In this document: piece by piece, positions 19,405 to 27,044 of the stretch
Layout of the letters: each line of letters starts with the position of its first letter
Position numbering within the stretch: the first letter of the stretch is position 1
Assembly (NCBI GenBank): GCA_947073765.1
Contig: CAMTMZ010000006.1
Coordinates: 18,975-82,974, forward strand
DNA length: 64,000 bases
Direction: 5' to 3'
DNA from: an uncultured Bacillota bacterium
Lineage (GTDB): Bacteria; Bacillota; Clostridia; Oscillospirales; Oscillospiraceae
Translations under genes and position numbers: made by a program
The notes under the pieces: model-generated
Databases searched by the model: none
Seen by the model: the letters and a program-made list of their open reading frames with translations, nothing else
What the model was told of the DNA's origin: nothing

Positions 19405-20292
19405 CTACGCCCGGGGATGGGCCTTTTTGTACACGTCTTTAATCTTCTGGTTTATAAGTTTGGAGTAGATCTGAGTAGAGGAGATATCAGCATGACCAAG
19501 CATCTCCTGAATAGAACGCAGATCGGCGCCATTTTCCAGCAGGTGAGCGGCAAAGGAGTGGCGCAGAGTATGTGGGGTAATGTCTTTTTGTATCCCAGCC
19601 TTCTCCTGATAATACTTAATCAGCTTCCAAAAGCCTTGGCGGCTCATGCGTTCTCCGTTCATATTGACAAAGAGGGCAGTTTCTTCCGGAGAATCTACCA
19701 ACTGGGGCCGCACGTTATGTATGTATTCTCCCAGAGCCCGGATCGCTGTGGAGTAGAGAGGAATGATTCTCTCTTTACTTTTGCTGAAGCATTTTAGCAC
19801 GCCGCCAGGCAGATTCACGTCGTCAACGTCAAGTTCAATCAGTTCGCTGACCCGGATCCCAGTGGCGTAGAGCAGCTCCAGCATGGCCCGGTCCCGATAG
19901 CCTTTCAAGTCGGTGCACTCAGGCTGTTCCAGGAACAGCTCCACCTCCTTGCTTGTGAGGACTTGGGGCAGTTTGCGTTCCACTTTGGCGGGAGTCACAT
20001 GTTTGGCCGGATTTTGAACCACATACCCCTTTCCCACAAGGCAGGAGTAAAAAGATTTAATGGAAGCCACCGACCGGGTAACAGTGGCGGGGGACTTGCC
20101 CCGCTTGGTGAGGGAATTGGCGTAATCCTCCACGTCCCGAGCTGCTACTTGGATGAGGTCCACCCCTCTCCCATCCATGGCTGCGGCAAACTGGCTGATA
20201 TCCCGGAGATAAGAGCTGACCGTGTTAGCCGAGGCGTGTTTTTCAATTTTCAAAAAGTCCTCGTAAGCCGTCAGCAATTCAGACACGTTCAC
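19405..20292 (-). CDS. xerD: Tyrosine recombinase XerD
   Basis: A 295-residue XerD recombinase that resolves chromosome dimers at dif with XerC. Catalytic residues are R147 (TGIRVSEL), K173 in the beta-hairpin (SKSKERI), H241 and R244 (HTLRH), H267 (LGHAD) and Y276 (TQIY). The order spoIIM then xerD matches the neighbourhood known in Bacillus and Clostridia, which supports XerD rather than a phage integrase. Start ATG behind aaaggagtt; intact. Confidence 0.9.
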   Translation of the reverse strand: MNVSELLTAYEDFLKIEKHASANTVSSYLRDISQFAAAMDGRGVDLIQVAARDVEDYANSLTKRGKSPATVTRSVASIKSFYSCLVGKGYVVQNPAKHVTPAKVERKLPQVLTSKEVELFLEQPECTDLKGYRDRAMLELLYATGIRVSELIELDVDDVNLPGGVLKCFSKSKERIIPLYSTAIRALGEYIHNVRPQLVDSPEETALFVNMNGERMSRQGFWKLIKYYQEKAGIQKDITPHTLRHSFAAHLLENGADLRSIQEMLGHADISSTQIYSKLINQKIKDVYKKAHPRA

Positions 20293-20307
20293 AACTCCTT
20301 TAACATT

Positions 20308-20928
20308 TTATAAAATCACCCGGGCTGCCGCACGCAGCAAAACAGGAACAACCCAGTATTCCAACAGCCCAGCAGCTAAAGTGAGGACCAAGCACAGGCC
20401 GGCCCGGCACCAGAAGGGACTTCCCAAAACCGGCCCTCCCCGGTTTTCTCCCCAAAAACGGCGCAGCAATTGCTGTGCAGAGAGGAAGCCAGATGTGCCC
20501 ATCAAATACAGGGCTGGCATCCAAAGCAGGGCAGGGAGCGCAAATAGAACAAAAGCAGGAAATAATCCCCTGCCGCCAAAGATGCGACAGAAGCAGGCTA
20601 CAGGAAAAGAGAAAAAGAATCCCCGTACTCCAAAAAGTACCGGCAGCCCAACCAGTCCTAAGACGGTAAAACTCAGTAGCAGAGAGAGAAGCCAGTACCT
20701 AGCCTGCTCCCACAGCACAGCCCAAAGGCTGCGGGGCAAGCTTCCCTCCTGCGCCAGGGAGAGATAACCGGTCAGATAGCTGCAGAGCTCTTCCGCGCCT
20801 GCCCCATCAGACAGGGCGGCAAGCAGACAGCCGGCGCCACCACCCACAAAAAAGGCAAAGGAAAGTACAGGCAACCCCCAGCGCTGCTCTAGCGGCAAGT
20901 CCCATTTTTTGCGGATTCTCCTTCCCAT
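20308..20928 (-). CDS. spoIIM: Stage II sporulation protein M-like
   Basis: A 206-residue integral membrane protein with about five helices, beginning MGRRIRKKWDLPLEQRW. SpoIIM is part of the DMP complex (SpoIID, SpoIIM, SpoIIP) for septal peptidoglycan remodelling and engulfment. The assignment rests on topology, the family pattern of glycine-rich helices (GVRGFFFSFPVA) and its place directly before xerD. The ATG at 20928 is chosen because gaggtg lies 8 bases upstream; two earlier in-frame starts overlap that site. Confidence 0.72.
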   Translation of the reverse strand: MGRRIRKKWDLPLEQRWGLPVLSFAFFVGGGAGCLLAALSDGAGAEELCSYLTGYLSLAQEGSLPRSLWAVLWEQARYWLLSLLLSFTVLGLVGLPVLFGVRGFFFSFPVACFCRIFGGRGLFPAFVLFALPALLWMPALYLMGTSGFLSAQQLLRRFWGENRGGPVLGSPFWCRAGLCLVLTLAAGLLEYWVVPVLLRAAARVIL

Positions 20929-21109
20929 AGACATCACCTCAATAGACAGCCTATGAGGCGAAAGAAAAAATTAGACGCGGACTTCCCTTCATTTGGTAAC
21001 TCATACTATAGCCCCTTCCGTCCTTTTTCGCAAGGGGGTTTCGCGATTTTCTCTGTTTTTGCCAATTCCATAAACTTCTTATGTAAATTGCGTTATGTAA
21101 ATTTCGGAA

Positions 21110-21143
21110 CCCAAAAAGAAGTCGGGGCCCTTGCGAGACCCCG
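21110..21143 (-). terminator. Possible terminator of the SCIFF maturase gene
   Basis: TCGGGG and CCCCGA form a short stem with an 11-base loop; on the minus strand it is followed by cttcttttt. It lies 65 bases after the maturase stop. Confidence 0.5.
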
Positions 21144-21207
21144 ATACAACTAAATCTAGGATCCGTGTGCGCTGTTTGCCCTAAATATAGATAGGGCCCT
21201 TGGGAAT

Positions 21208-22632
21208 TCAACGATCACACGGATTACTATTTGTATTATTACAGTTTGTATTATCGACGCAGCCAATCCCAGCAGCAATGGCGTTGAGAGCTATGGCGCA
21301 CTCAAGCCGTTTGCGCTCCATTTTACACGCAACCTCATTTGAGTGCATTATGTCGCCGTTGACAAGCAAATTTGAAGCAGAACATCCCCCGCTGCAGTAG
21401 AATCTGGCCCAGCACTCACGGCATGCTGGACGAGTATACACATTCTGTTGGGCAAATTGACCAGAGATATTCATGTCAAAGGAGCCGTCATGGACGCTTC
21501 CCATGCAAAATTCCTCTTTCCCTACAAACTGGTGACAGGGATAAATGTCTCCATCGGGGGTGATGGCCACATACTCGCAGCCGGCTCCACAGCCCCGCAG
21601 CCGCTTGATGACGCAGGGGCCCTGGGCCAGGTCTACATTGAAATGGAAGAAATTGATATCTTTCCGATCGATCAGAGCCCAGGCCAGTTTTTCGTATTCC
21701 TTTTCTACCCTGTCCAGGTCCTCCTCCCGGATGGCGAAGGGATCGTCGGCTGGTCCGCTGCAGGGTTCCACCGATACGTGACGAAAGCCCAGGTCACCCA
21801 TGTGCAATACATCGGCGGTGAAGTCTAGATTCTCCCGGGTGAAGGTGCCCCGGACGTAGTAGTCCTTACTTCCTCTCTGAGCCACCAGCTTTTGGAACTT
21901 GGGAACAATCACTTCATAGCTCCCTTTACCATTCGCCGTGGGGCGCATTTGATCGTTTACCTCTCCCCTGCCGTCCAGGGAAAGCACTACGTTGGACATC
22001 TCCCGGTTGATGTAGTCGATGGTCTCGTTATCCAACAAAATTCCGTTGGTTGTAATAGTAAAGCGAAATACCTTGTCATGCTCTTCCTCCAAGGAACGGG
22101 CGTACTCTACCGTCCGCCTTACAGTGTCCATGGCCATCAGGGGTTCTCCCCCGAAGAAGTCGATTTCAATATTGCGCCGCTTGCCTGATTTGGCAACCAC
22201 CCAGTCGATGGCTTTTTTGGCGGTTTCAAAGTCCATTGTCATCCTGTGTCCAGTGCCAAAGTCTCCGGTGGAGGCAAAGCAGTATTTACACCGCAGGTTG
22301 CAGTCGTGGGATACGTGGAGACACAGTGCTTTTACTACTGCAGCTTTGGGCAGAGCCATGGCCGCTTCCGGGTCCAGATAGTCGTCAGTGGTGAAGAGCA
22401 ATCCGGCGTTTTGCAGCACCCGCAGCTCCTGCCAGCTCTCCTCCAGATCGTCTGGGTCATACTGGGGCAGCTGCGTCACCAGTTCCAGTGGGATTTTTCC
22501 CTCCCCTATCGGCCCCTCGCCAATCAGTGTGAGCAGATCATAAGTCAGCTTGTCCAAAACATGGACTGCTCCGCTGTTTATGTCCGCCGCCAGGTATTGT
22601 CCCAGGGCGGTAAAGGTATGTACGGTTATCAT
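21208..22632 (-). CDS. scfB: SCIFF peptide maturase (radical SAM/SPASM)
   Basis: A 474-residue radical SAM enzyme that builds thioether cross-links in the SCIFF peptide. The N-terminal RRE-like region (1-95) is followed by the radical SAM motif C111, C115, C118 (CNLRCKYC), the core with FFGGEPLM, and a SPASM-type C-terminal region with clustered cysteines (CGAGCEY ... IYPCHQF ... CRECWARFYCSGGC) for two auxiliary [4Fe-4S] clusters. The C-terminus ends in an unusual Asn- and Cys-rich tail (CVDNTNCNNTNSNPC). The start has aggag 8 bases upstream. It lies directly downstream of the SCIFF gene, separated by a terminator that should keep its level below that of the peptide. Confidence 0.93.
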   Translation of the reverse strand: MITVHTFTALGQYLAADINSGAVHVLDKLTYDLLTLIGEGPIGEGKIPLELVTQLPQYDPDDLEESWQELRVLQNAGLLFTTDDYLDPEAAMALPKAAVVKALCLHVSHDCNLRCKYCFASTGDFGTGHRMTMDFETAKKAIDWVVAKSGKRRNIEIDFFGGEPLMAMDTVRRTVEYARSLEEEHDKVFRFTITTNGILLDNETIDYINREMSNVVLSLDGRGEVNDQMRPTANGKGSYEVIVPKFQKLVAQRGSKDYYVRGTFTRENLDFTADVLHMGDLGFRHVSVEPCSGPADDPFAIREEDLDRVEKEYEKLAWALIDRKDINFFHFNVDLAQGPCVIKRLRGCGAGCEYVAITPDGDIYPCHQFVGKEEFCMGSVHDGSFDMNISGQFAQQNVYTRPACRECWARFYCSGGCSASNLLVNGDIMHSNEVACKMERKRLECAIALNAIAAGIGCVDNTNCNNTNSNPCDR

Positions 22633-22677
22633 GACATTTTCTCCTCTCGTTTAGACAGTCTTAAAATCTGGAACAGC

Positions 22678-22711
22678 AAAAAGGCAGGCGCAAAAGCGCC
22701 CGCCTTTTCAG
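22678..22711 (-). terminator. Attenuating terminator between SCIFF and its maturase
   Basis: On the minus strand aaaaggcgggcgc and gcgcctgccttttt pair across tttt with one mismatch, followed by five T. As the maturase gene has no visible promoter of its own, partial read-through is the likely means of expression. Confidence 0.8.
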
Positions 22712-22720
22712 GCTGTTTTT

Positions 22721-22861
22721 TTACTTGTTTTCGCACTTCTGGTTGGCGACGGTGCAGGAAGTCTTGCAGGCAGACTGGCAAGAGGTCTGGCACTCGCCGC
22801 AGCCACCCTTGGCGGCGCTGGCCTTCAGAGTAGCCCCGTTGAGCGTCTGGATATGTTTCAT
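22721..22861 (-). CDS. scfA: SCIFF ribosomally made peptide precursor
   Basis: A 46-residue precursor with six cysteines at 21, 24, 28, 32, 36 and 43, matching 'six cysteines in forty-five residues'. It begins MKHIQTLNGATLKAS, the conserved SCIFF leader, and the CxxCxxxCxxxCxxxC core follows. The maturase beside it forms sulfur-to-alpha-carbon thioether bonds. SCIFF is nearly universal in Clostridia but its role is still unknown. It has a strong ribosome site (aggaggag) and its own promoter. Confidence 0.95.
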   Translation of the reverse strand: MKHIQTLNGATLKASAAKGGCGECQTSCQSACKTSCTVANQKCENK

Positions 22862-22916
22862 TTTATTTCTCCTCCTGTATTTGGTTGCTTACAGCATTTT
22901 TGGCTATAACGGACAT

Positions 22917-22945
22917 ATTATAGCACAGCGTTTTGGAAATTTCAA
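22917..22945 (-). promoter_or_regulatory. SCIFF promoter
   Basis: TTGAAA (22940-22945), 17-base spacer, TATAAT (22917-22922), starting one base after the stop codon of the upstream TIGR04086 gene; 55 bases before the SCIFF start. Confidence 0.75.
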
Positions 22946-23368
22946 TCATCTTCTGCGTTTTTTCTTCGGTTTTCTGCCCAGCAATCCGGAGATAGCGCCG
23001 CCGCACAAGCAGGCGCATAGAATGCCAGCCCCGCCGTTGGCAATCGAGGCTCCATGGTAAGCGATGAGTCCGGCGGTAAGCAACAGGAAAAACAGCACCA
23101 TTCCAACACCCAGCCCAGCCAAAAAAGACCGGCCATTCACCCGGCAAGTGGCGTAAATACCGCCTGTCAATCCGCCTAGGACGCATACAGCCAGTACCGC
23201 GCCGTACATAGCTCCCACTGGAACCATCCCCATAGAGACCAGTACCGAACATACCAACAGGGCCAGGATGGTGGTCACCCCGGCCAGCACACCGCCCTTG
23301 AGTACTTCACACATGGCATTGAGCCATTCGCTGCCAGCTTCTTCTGGGCGCCGCTCCCTCTTCTTCAT
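22946..23368 (-). CDS. TIGR04086-family membrane protein
   Basis: A 140-residue protein with four hydrophobic segments and a basic C-terminus (GRKPKKKRRR). The place between yajC and the SCIFF gene, and the length, fit the TIGR04086 family, which is defined by that neighbourhood in Clostridia. Start ATG at 23368 behind ggggaggg. Role unknown; it may be a membrane partner of the SCIFF system, but linkage alone does not show this. Confidence 0.8.
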   Translation of the reverse strand: MKKRERRPEEAGSEWLNAMCEVLKGGVLAGVTTILALLVCSVLVSMGMVPVGAMYGAVLAVCVLGGLTGGIYATCRVNGRSFLAGLGVGMVLFFLLLTAGLIAYHGASIANGGAGILCACLCGGAISGLLGRKPKKKRRR

Positions 23369-23435
23369 AAAAACACCCTCCCCCACGGTTTGGTAAAACC
23401 TATGCGGAGAGGGCAAAAGACATGCCTGTTACTTT

Positions 23436-23717
23436 TTAATTAGAAGGCTGCTCGGCGGATACATTTTTGCTGGACACAGCCCACTTGGTGAACTCCACAC
23501 GCACCCGGTCGGCACTGGTCTCAATGACAATGGTGTTCTCGTCCACCTTACAGATGGTACCCACGATACCGCCGATGGTGGTAATAACATCCCCCACTTT
23601 CAGGGAATCCCGCAGATTCTGGGCGTCCTTTTTCCGCTTGTTCTCCGGGCGGATCATAAAGAAGTACAGCATGGCGAGCATCAGGACAATCATAATGATA
23701 AAACTAGGGTCACCCAT
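23436..23717 (-). CDS. yajC: Preprotein translocase subunit YajC
   Basis: A 93-residue protein with one N-terminal membrane helix (IIMIVLMLAMLYFFMIRP) and a small cytoplasmic domain with the family motif KVGDVITTIGGIVGTI. It associates with the SecDF accessory complex. The ATG at 23717 has ggagg 8 bases before it; an upstream TTG at 23732 is rejected. It follows tgt as in many Firmicutes. Confidence 0.93.
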   Translation of the reverse strand: MGDPSFIIMIVLMLAMLYFFMIRPENKRKKDAQNLRDSLKVGDVITTIGGIVGTICKVDENTIVIETSADRVRVEFTKWAVSSKNVSAEQPSN

Positions 23718-23830
23718 AAATTTTTCCTCCAAAGTTTAAAATCACTCTGTCAACAGAATTTCTATTTGACGCAGTAAGGAGCATTATACCGGATATTTTC
23801 CCGGTTGACAAGCCCCTTTGGAAAATTTCT

Positions 23831-24970
23831 CTATTCCTCCTGAACTGGCCGGTCCAGCAGTCCAGAGTATTGGGACCGGAAATTTAAAAAAGTTCCATTG
23901 TCAATACTCTCCCGGATGCGGGCCATCAGTTCATTATAAAAGTGCAGATTATGGAGCACAGCCAGCCGCATGGCCAGCATCTCCCCCGCTGTCAGCAAAT
24001 GGCGCAGATATGCCCGGGAGAAGGATTTGCATGCGGGACAACAACATGTGGAATCAATGGGACGGGGGTCCAGCTTGTATCTCTCATTTTTGATGTTGAT
24101 AGTTCCATTCCAGGTGTACAGCTTGCCGTGGCGGGCATTCCGGGCGGGCATAACGCAGTCGAAAAAGTCTATTCCCCGGGCAACCCCCTCGATGATGTTG
24201 GAAGGCGTCCCCACTCCCATAAGATACCTGGGCTTGTCCAATGGCATGTGAGGCTCCACCGCATCAATAATATCGTACATCACCTGAGTGGGCTCCCCCA
24301 CCGCCAAACCTCCGATGGCGTAGCCGTCGCAATTCAGCTTAGCAATTTGGTCCATATGCCAGACGCGAAGATCAGGAAATGTTCCCCCCTGGTTAATGCC
24401 GAAAAGCTGCTGATAGGGATTTACAACATTCGCAAGACTGTTTAATCTGCTGTGTTCCGCAACGCAGCGCTCTAACCACCGGGCCGTACGCTCACAGGAC
24501 GACTTAACATATTCATATGGAGAAGGATTCTCCACACACTCATCAAAGGCCATAGCGATATCACTGCCCAGATTGGCCTGAATCCGCATAGACTCTTCTG
24601 GACCCATGAAGATACGCCGGCCATCAATGTGAGAGGAGAATGTTACCCCCTCCTCGGTGATCTTCCGAAGACCGGACAGAGAAAAAACCTGAAAGCCGCC
24701 GCTGTCAGTAAGTATGGGGCCGTCCCAGTCCATAAATTTATGGAGTCCTCCCAACTGTCGGATTGCTCCGTCTCCAGGACGCAGGTGCAGATGATAGGTG
24801 TTGGACAACTCAACCTGACAACCGATCTCTTTCAAGTCGTGGGCAGACACTGCGCCCTTAATGGCCCCTTGAGTGCCAACGTTCATAAACACCGGGGTCT
24901 GAACCACCCCGTGAGCGCAAATAAAAGTTCCCCGCCGGGCTTTTCCTTCTTGTTTTAAAATCTCAAACAC
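23831..24970 (-). CDS. tgt: Queuine tRNA-ribosyltransferase
   Basis: A 379-residue tRNA-guanine transglycosylase that exchanges guanine 34 for a queuosine precursor. The active-site motif ILTDSGGFQVFSL with the first catalytic Asp, the nucleophile Asp in GIDFFDCVMPARNARHG, and the zinc site CCCPACKSFSRAYLRH are all present. The start is GTG behind aaggaag. Its partner queA is on the same strand upstream, but an unusual 1-kb spacer lies between. Confidence 0.95.
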   Translation of the reverse strand: MFEILKQEGKARRGTFICAHGVVQTPVFMNVGTQGAIKGAVSAHDLKEIGCQVELSNTYHLHLRPGDGAIRQLGGLHKFMDWDGPILTDSGGFQVFSLSGLRKITEEGVTFSSHIDGRRIFMGPEESMRIQANLGSDIAMAFDECVENPSPYEYVKSSCERTARWLERCVAEHSRLNSLANVVNPYQQLFGINQGGTFPDLRVWHMDQIAKLNCDGYAIGGLAVGEPTQVMYDIIDAVEPHMPLDKPRYLMGVGTPSNIIEGVARGIDFFDCVMPARNARHGKLYTWNGTINIKNERYKLDPRPIDSTCCCPACKSFSRAYLRHLLTAGEMLAMRLAVLHNLHFYNELMARIRESIDNGTFLNFRSQYSGLLDRPVQEE

Positions 24971-25266
24971 AAAAATCTTCCTTTTTTATTTCTTGGATAA
25001 TCCGACAAAAAATCCGCAGCTCCACCCTGATTTAAGGGGGGAGATGGGGTTTTTCACACCATGCAGCTTATCACGTACCAGTATATCAAATCAGGGGAGA
25101 ATATTTCCTGGGAAGTAAAGCACAATTCAACAATTTAAAACGATTATCAATTATTAAAAACTGTGAGTGTAAAGTAAATTATCCTGTCGGGCTGTTTTGC
25201 TACGCTAAAGCGGTAATTTCTTTTTCAGGCCTATAAAGTGAATTTACATTACAGAACAGTTTGCAT

Positions 25267-25290
25267 GTGCTGTGTATTTATACACAGCAC
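25267..25290. other. Perfect stem-loop in the tgt-queA gap
   Basis: GTGCTGTGTA, loop TTTA, TACACAGCAC: a 10-base perfect stem without a T-run on either strand, so not a plain terminator. The flanking 24971-25260 is AT-rich with no gene or promoter that I can support. Confidence 0.6.
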
Positions 25291-25314
25291 CCTTAAAAAT
25301 TGTCTATTTACCAT

Positions 25315-25344
25315 AAAGCTCACCTGTGTAAACAGGCGAGCTTT
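25315..25344. other. Second stem-loop in the tgt-queA gap
   Basis: AAAGCTC-a-CCTGT and ACAGG-c-GAGCTTT pair around GTAA with one internal mismatch. It stands 50 bases before the putative promoter of the structured RNA at 25398-25703. Confidence 0.55.
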
Positions 25345-25379
25345 GGTGATTCCTGCCAATTTCTTTTTTCAGGGTTTGA

Positions 25380-25388
25380 TGGTAAAAT
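25380..25388 (+). promoter_or_regulatory. Extended -10 promoter candidate
   Basis: TGG followed by TAAAAT fits an extended -10 box; there is no good -35 box. Transcription would begin near 25395, at the left arm of the long inverted repeat. Confidence 0.4.
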
Positions 25389-25397
25389 AGATACTGT

Positions 25398-25703
25398 GAT
25401 CCTCCAATAAGAACATAGCTGCTCCCCATTATCTGGGGGCAGATATTAGCCCCCACGTACCGAAAAACCATCGAAACGAAAAGGGGGCCTTATAATATGT
25501 TTTCTGTTGAAACACTGCTTCAAACCGTATACTTAATTCTAATGGCCGCGGACCTCTGCATTAAGATATACGAGCTTTGGAGAGACTGAATCATTTATGT
25601 TTTAGAGGGAATGTAACCGATGCCCTAGCACGACAACCGGCTACACCCCCCACAAGCTAACCTCAGCGTTTAACTGAGGGGCAGCTATGTTCGGAGGAGG
25701 ACC
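25398..25703 (+). ncRNA. Structured RNA with a small-peptide gene (type I toxin-like)
   Basis: The two ends of this 306-base stretch are complementary: GAACATAGCTGC (25411-25422) pairs perfectly with GCAGCTATGTTC (25681-25692), flanked by further GATCCTCC/GGAGGAGGACC and CCCC/GGGG pairing. Inside, AGCCCCC (25448-25454) can pair with the GGGGGC (25483-25488) that acts as ribosome site of a 30-codon gene. End-to-end pairing plus a hidden ribosome site are features of type I toxin messenger RNAs. An antisense RNA has not been located. Confidence 0.5.
25497..25589 (+). CDS. 30-residue hydrophobic peptide, type I toxin candidate
   Basis: The peptide begins MFSVETLLQTVYLILMAADL and ends CIKIYELWRD: one hydrophobic helix with a few charged residues and a charged C-terminus, close in length and pattern to small membrane toxins such as TisB or ZorO, though no sequence identity can be claimed. 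A gggggcc ribosome site is 9 bases upstream and is predicted to be sequestered. The gene lies alone in the gap between tgt and queA. Confidence 0.5.
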   Translation: MFSVETLLQTVYLILMAADLCIKIYELWRD

Positions 25704-25850
25704 ACACAATATAGGATCATACTTCCAAACAGCATGATATATTCTACCACCTTTGGTATTAACCGTCAAGCCCCTTTTTTATCCAATGAAGTTTTTTTGT
25801 TTGTTTGCTTCTCATATTCTGTTAAATTCCACATTTTTCTTTGCTTAAAT
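25704..25850. other. AT-rich spacer before the queA terminator
   Basis: No supported gene. A 67-codon open frame at 25734-25937 is low in complexity and runs through the terminator hairpin, so it is not taken as a gene. Confidence 0.5.
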
Positions 25851-25896
25851 AAAAAAAGTCTTTCATTTCTGCAAAAACGAAATGAAAGACTTTTTG
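25851..25896. terminator. Bidirectional terminator after queA
   Basis: A 17-base perfect stem (aaaaagtctttcatttc and complement) with a 9-base loop and A/T-tracts on both sides, 95 bases after the queA stop. Confidence 0.85.
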
Positions 25897-25990
25897 TTTT
25901 CATGATACAACATATTGTGGATGTTCTGCCGTTTTAGAAATGATTCTGCTGTTTGCGCTGAGGCAGATTCATGGGACTGCGTTTGCTGGT

Positions 25991-27019
25991 TTATAGATCT
26001 GTAATGAACATGGCGTCCCCAAAAGAGAAGAAACGGTATTTTTCCCGCACCGCCTCCTCATAGGCCTCTAAAATGTGTTCCCGGCCCGCCAAGGCGGATA
26101 CCAGCATGATAAGGGTAGACTGGGGCAGGTGGAAGTTCGTGATAAGGGCATCCAGCACCTTAAATTTGTACCCCGGATAGATGAAAATATTAGTCCACCC
26201 GGAACATTCCGATATGGTTCCGTCCTCTGCCGCAAAACTTTCTATAGTGCGGCAAGAAGTGGTTCCAACACAAATAACCCGTCCGCCGCTGCGCTTTGTC
26301 TCATTGATGATGTCTGCGGTTTCCCGGGTGATCATGCAAAACTCCGAGTGCATTTCGTGATTTTGGATGTCCTCCGCCTTAACAGGGCGGAAGGTTCCCA
26401 ACCCTACGTGGAGTGTCACACAGCAGGTTTTTATACCTGCTGCCCGTATCCGCTCCAACAGTTCCGGTGTAAAATGGAGTCCGGCGGTGGGGGCGGCGGC
26501 GGAGCCTGCCACTTTGGAATAGACAGTCTGGTACCGCTCCTGATCGGACAACTCCGCTTTGATATAAGGCGGCAGAGGCATCCTGCCAAGCTGTTCCAGT
26601 ATTTCCAAAAAAATCCCCTGATAATGGAACCGGATAGTGCGCTTGCCATCATTCAGCTCCGCCTCTACAGTGGCGGTAAGCTGTCCGTCTCCAAAAATGA
26701 CCTGGGCTCCCGGCTTCAGTTTTCGACCAGGACGGACCAGACACTCCCACCGATCCTCCCCCATGTCCACAAGAAGAAGCACTTCACAGGTTCCTCCGGT
26801 GGGGCGGTGTCCGATCAGCCGGGCGGGAAGCACCCGAGAGTCGTTGAGCACCAGGCAGTCCCCGGGACGGAGGAACTGGGGGAGATCATAAAAATGACGG
26901 TGTTTGATGGTCCCCATACGCTTGTCCAAGATCAGCAGGCGGGAGCTGTCCCTCTGTGCCAAGGGGGTTTGGGCGATAAGCTCCTCAGGGAGCTGAAAAT
27001 CAAAGTCAGAAGTTTTCAA
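25991..27019 (-). CDS. queA: S-adenosylmethionine:tRNA ribosyltransferase-isomerase
   Basis: A 342-residue QueA, which transfers and isomerises the ribosyl part of SAM to 7-aminomethyl-7-deazaguanine in tRNA to make epoxyqueuosine. Family motifs: [14 protein letters not shown] at the N-terminus, [29 protein letters not shown] and [16 protein letters not shown]. The start is a TTG with aaggatg 8-9 bases upstream. It follows the SpoIID-type gene by 25 bases and precedes tgt on the same strand. Confidence 0.95.
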   Translation of the reverse strand: MKTSDFDFQLPEELIAQTPLAQRDSSRLLILDKRMGTIKHRHFYDLPQFLRPGDCLVLNDSRVLPARLIGHRPTGGTCEVLLLVDMGEDRWECLVRPGRKLKPGAQVIFGDGQLTATVEAELNDGKRTIRFHYQGIFLEILEQLGRMPLPPYIKAELSDQERYQTVYSKVAGSAAAPTAGLHFTPELLERIRAAGIKTCCVTLHVGLGTFRPVKAEDIQNHEMHSEFCMITRETADIINETKRSGGRVICVGTTSCRTIESFAAEDGTISECSGWTNIFIYPGYKFKVLDALITNFHLPQSTLIMLVSALAGREHILEAYEEAVREKYRFFSFGDAMFITDL

Positions 27020-27044
27020 ACCAACAACATCCTTTTATTATTGA

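Noticed and set aside
20929..21207. Inverted repeat ATCCGTGTG (21161) / CACACGGAT (21216) as a regulatory site
   Set aside because: Nine bases with a 46-base spacing, partly inside the 3' end of the maturase gene; too little to support a function.
25398..25703. tmRNA, 6S RNA or RNase P RNA in the structured region
   Set aside because: The paired ends recall tmRNA, but the tRNA-like T-arm, the 3' CCA and a degradation tag are missing; no RNase P or 6S hallmarks are seen.
25734..25937. A 67-codon open frame in the tgt-queA gap
   Set aside because: It passes through the terminator palindrome, has no ribosome site and is rich in Phe, Leu and Lys from AT-rich DNA.
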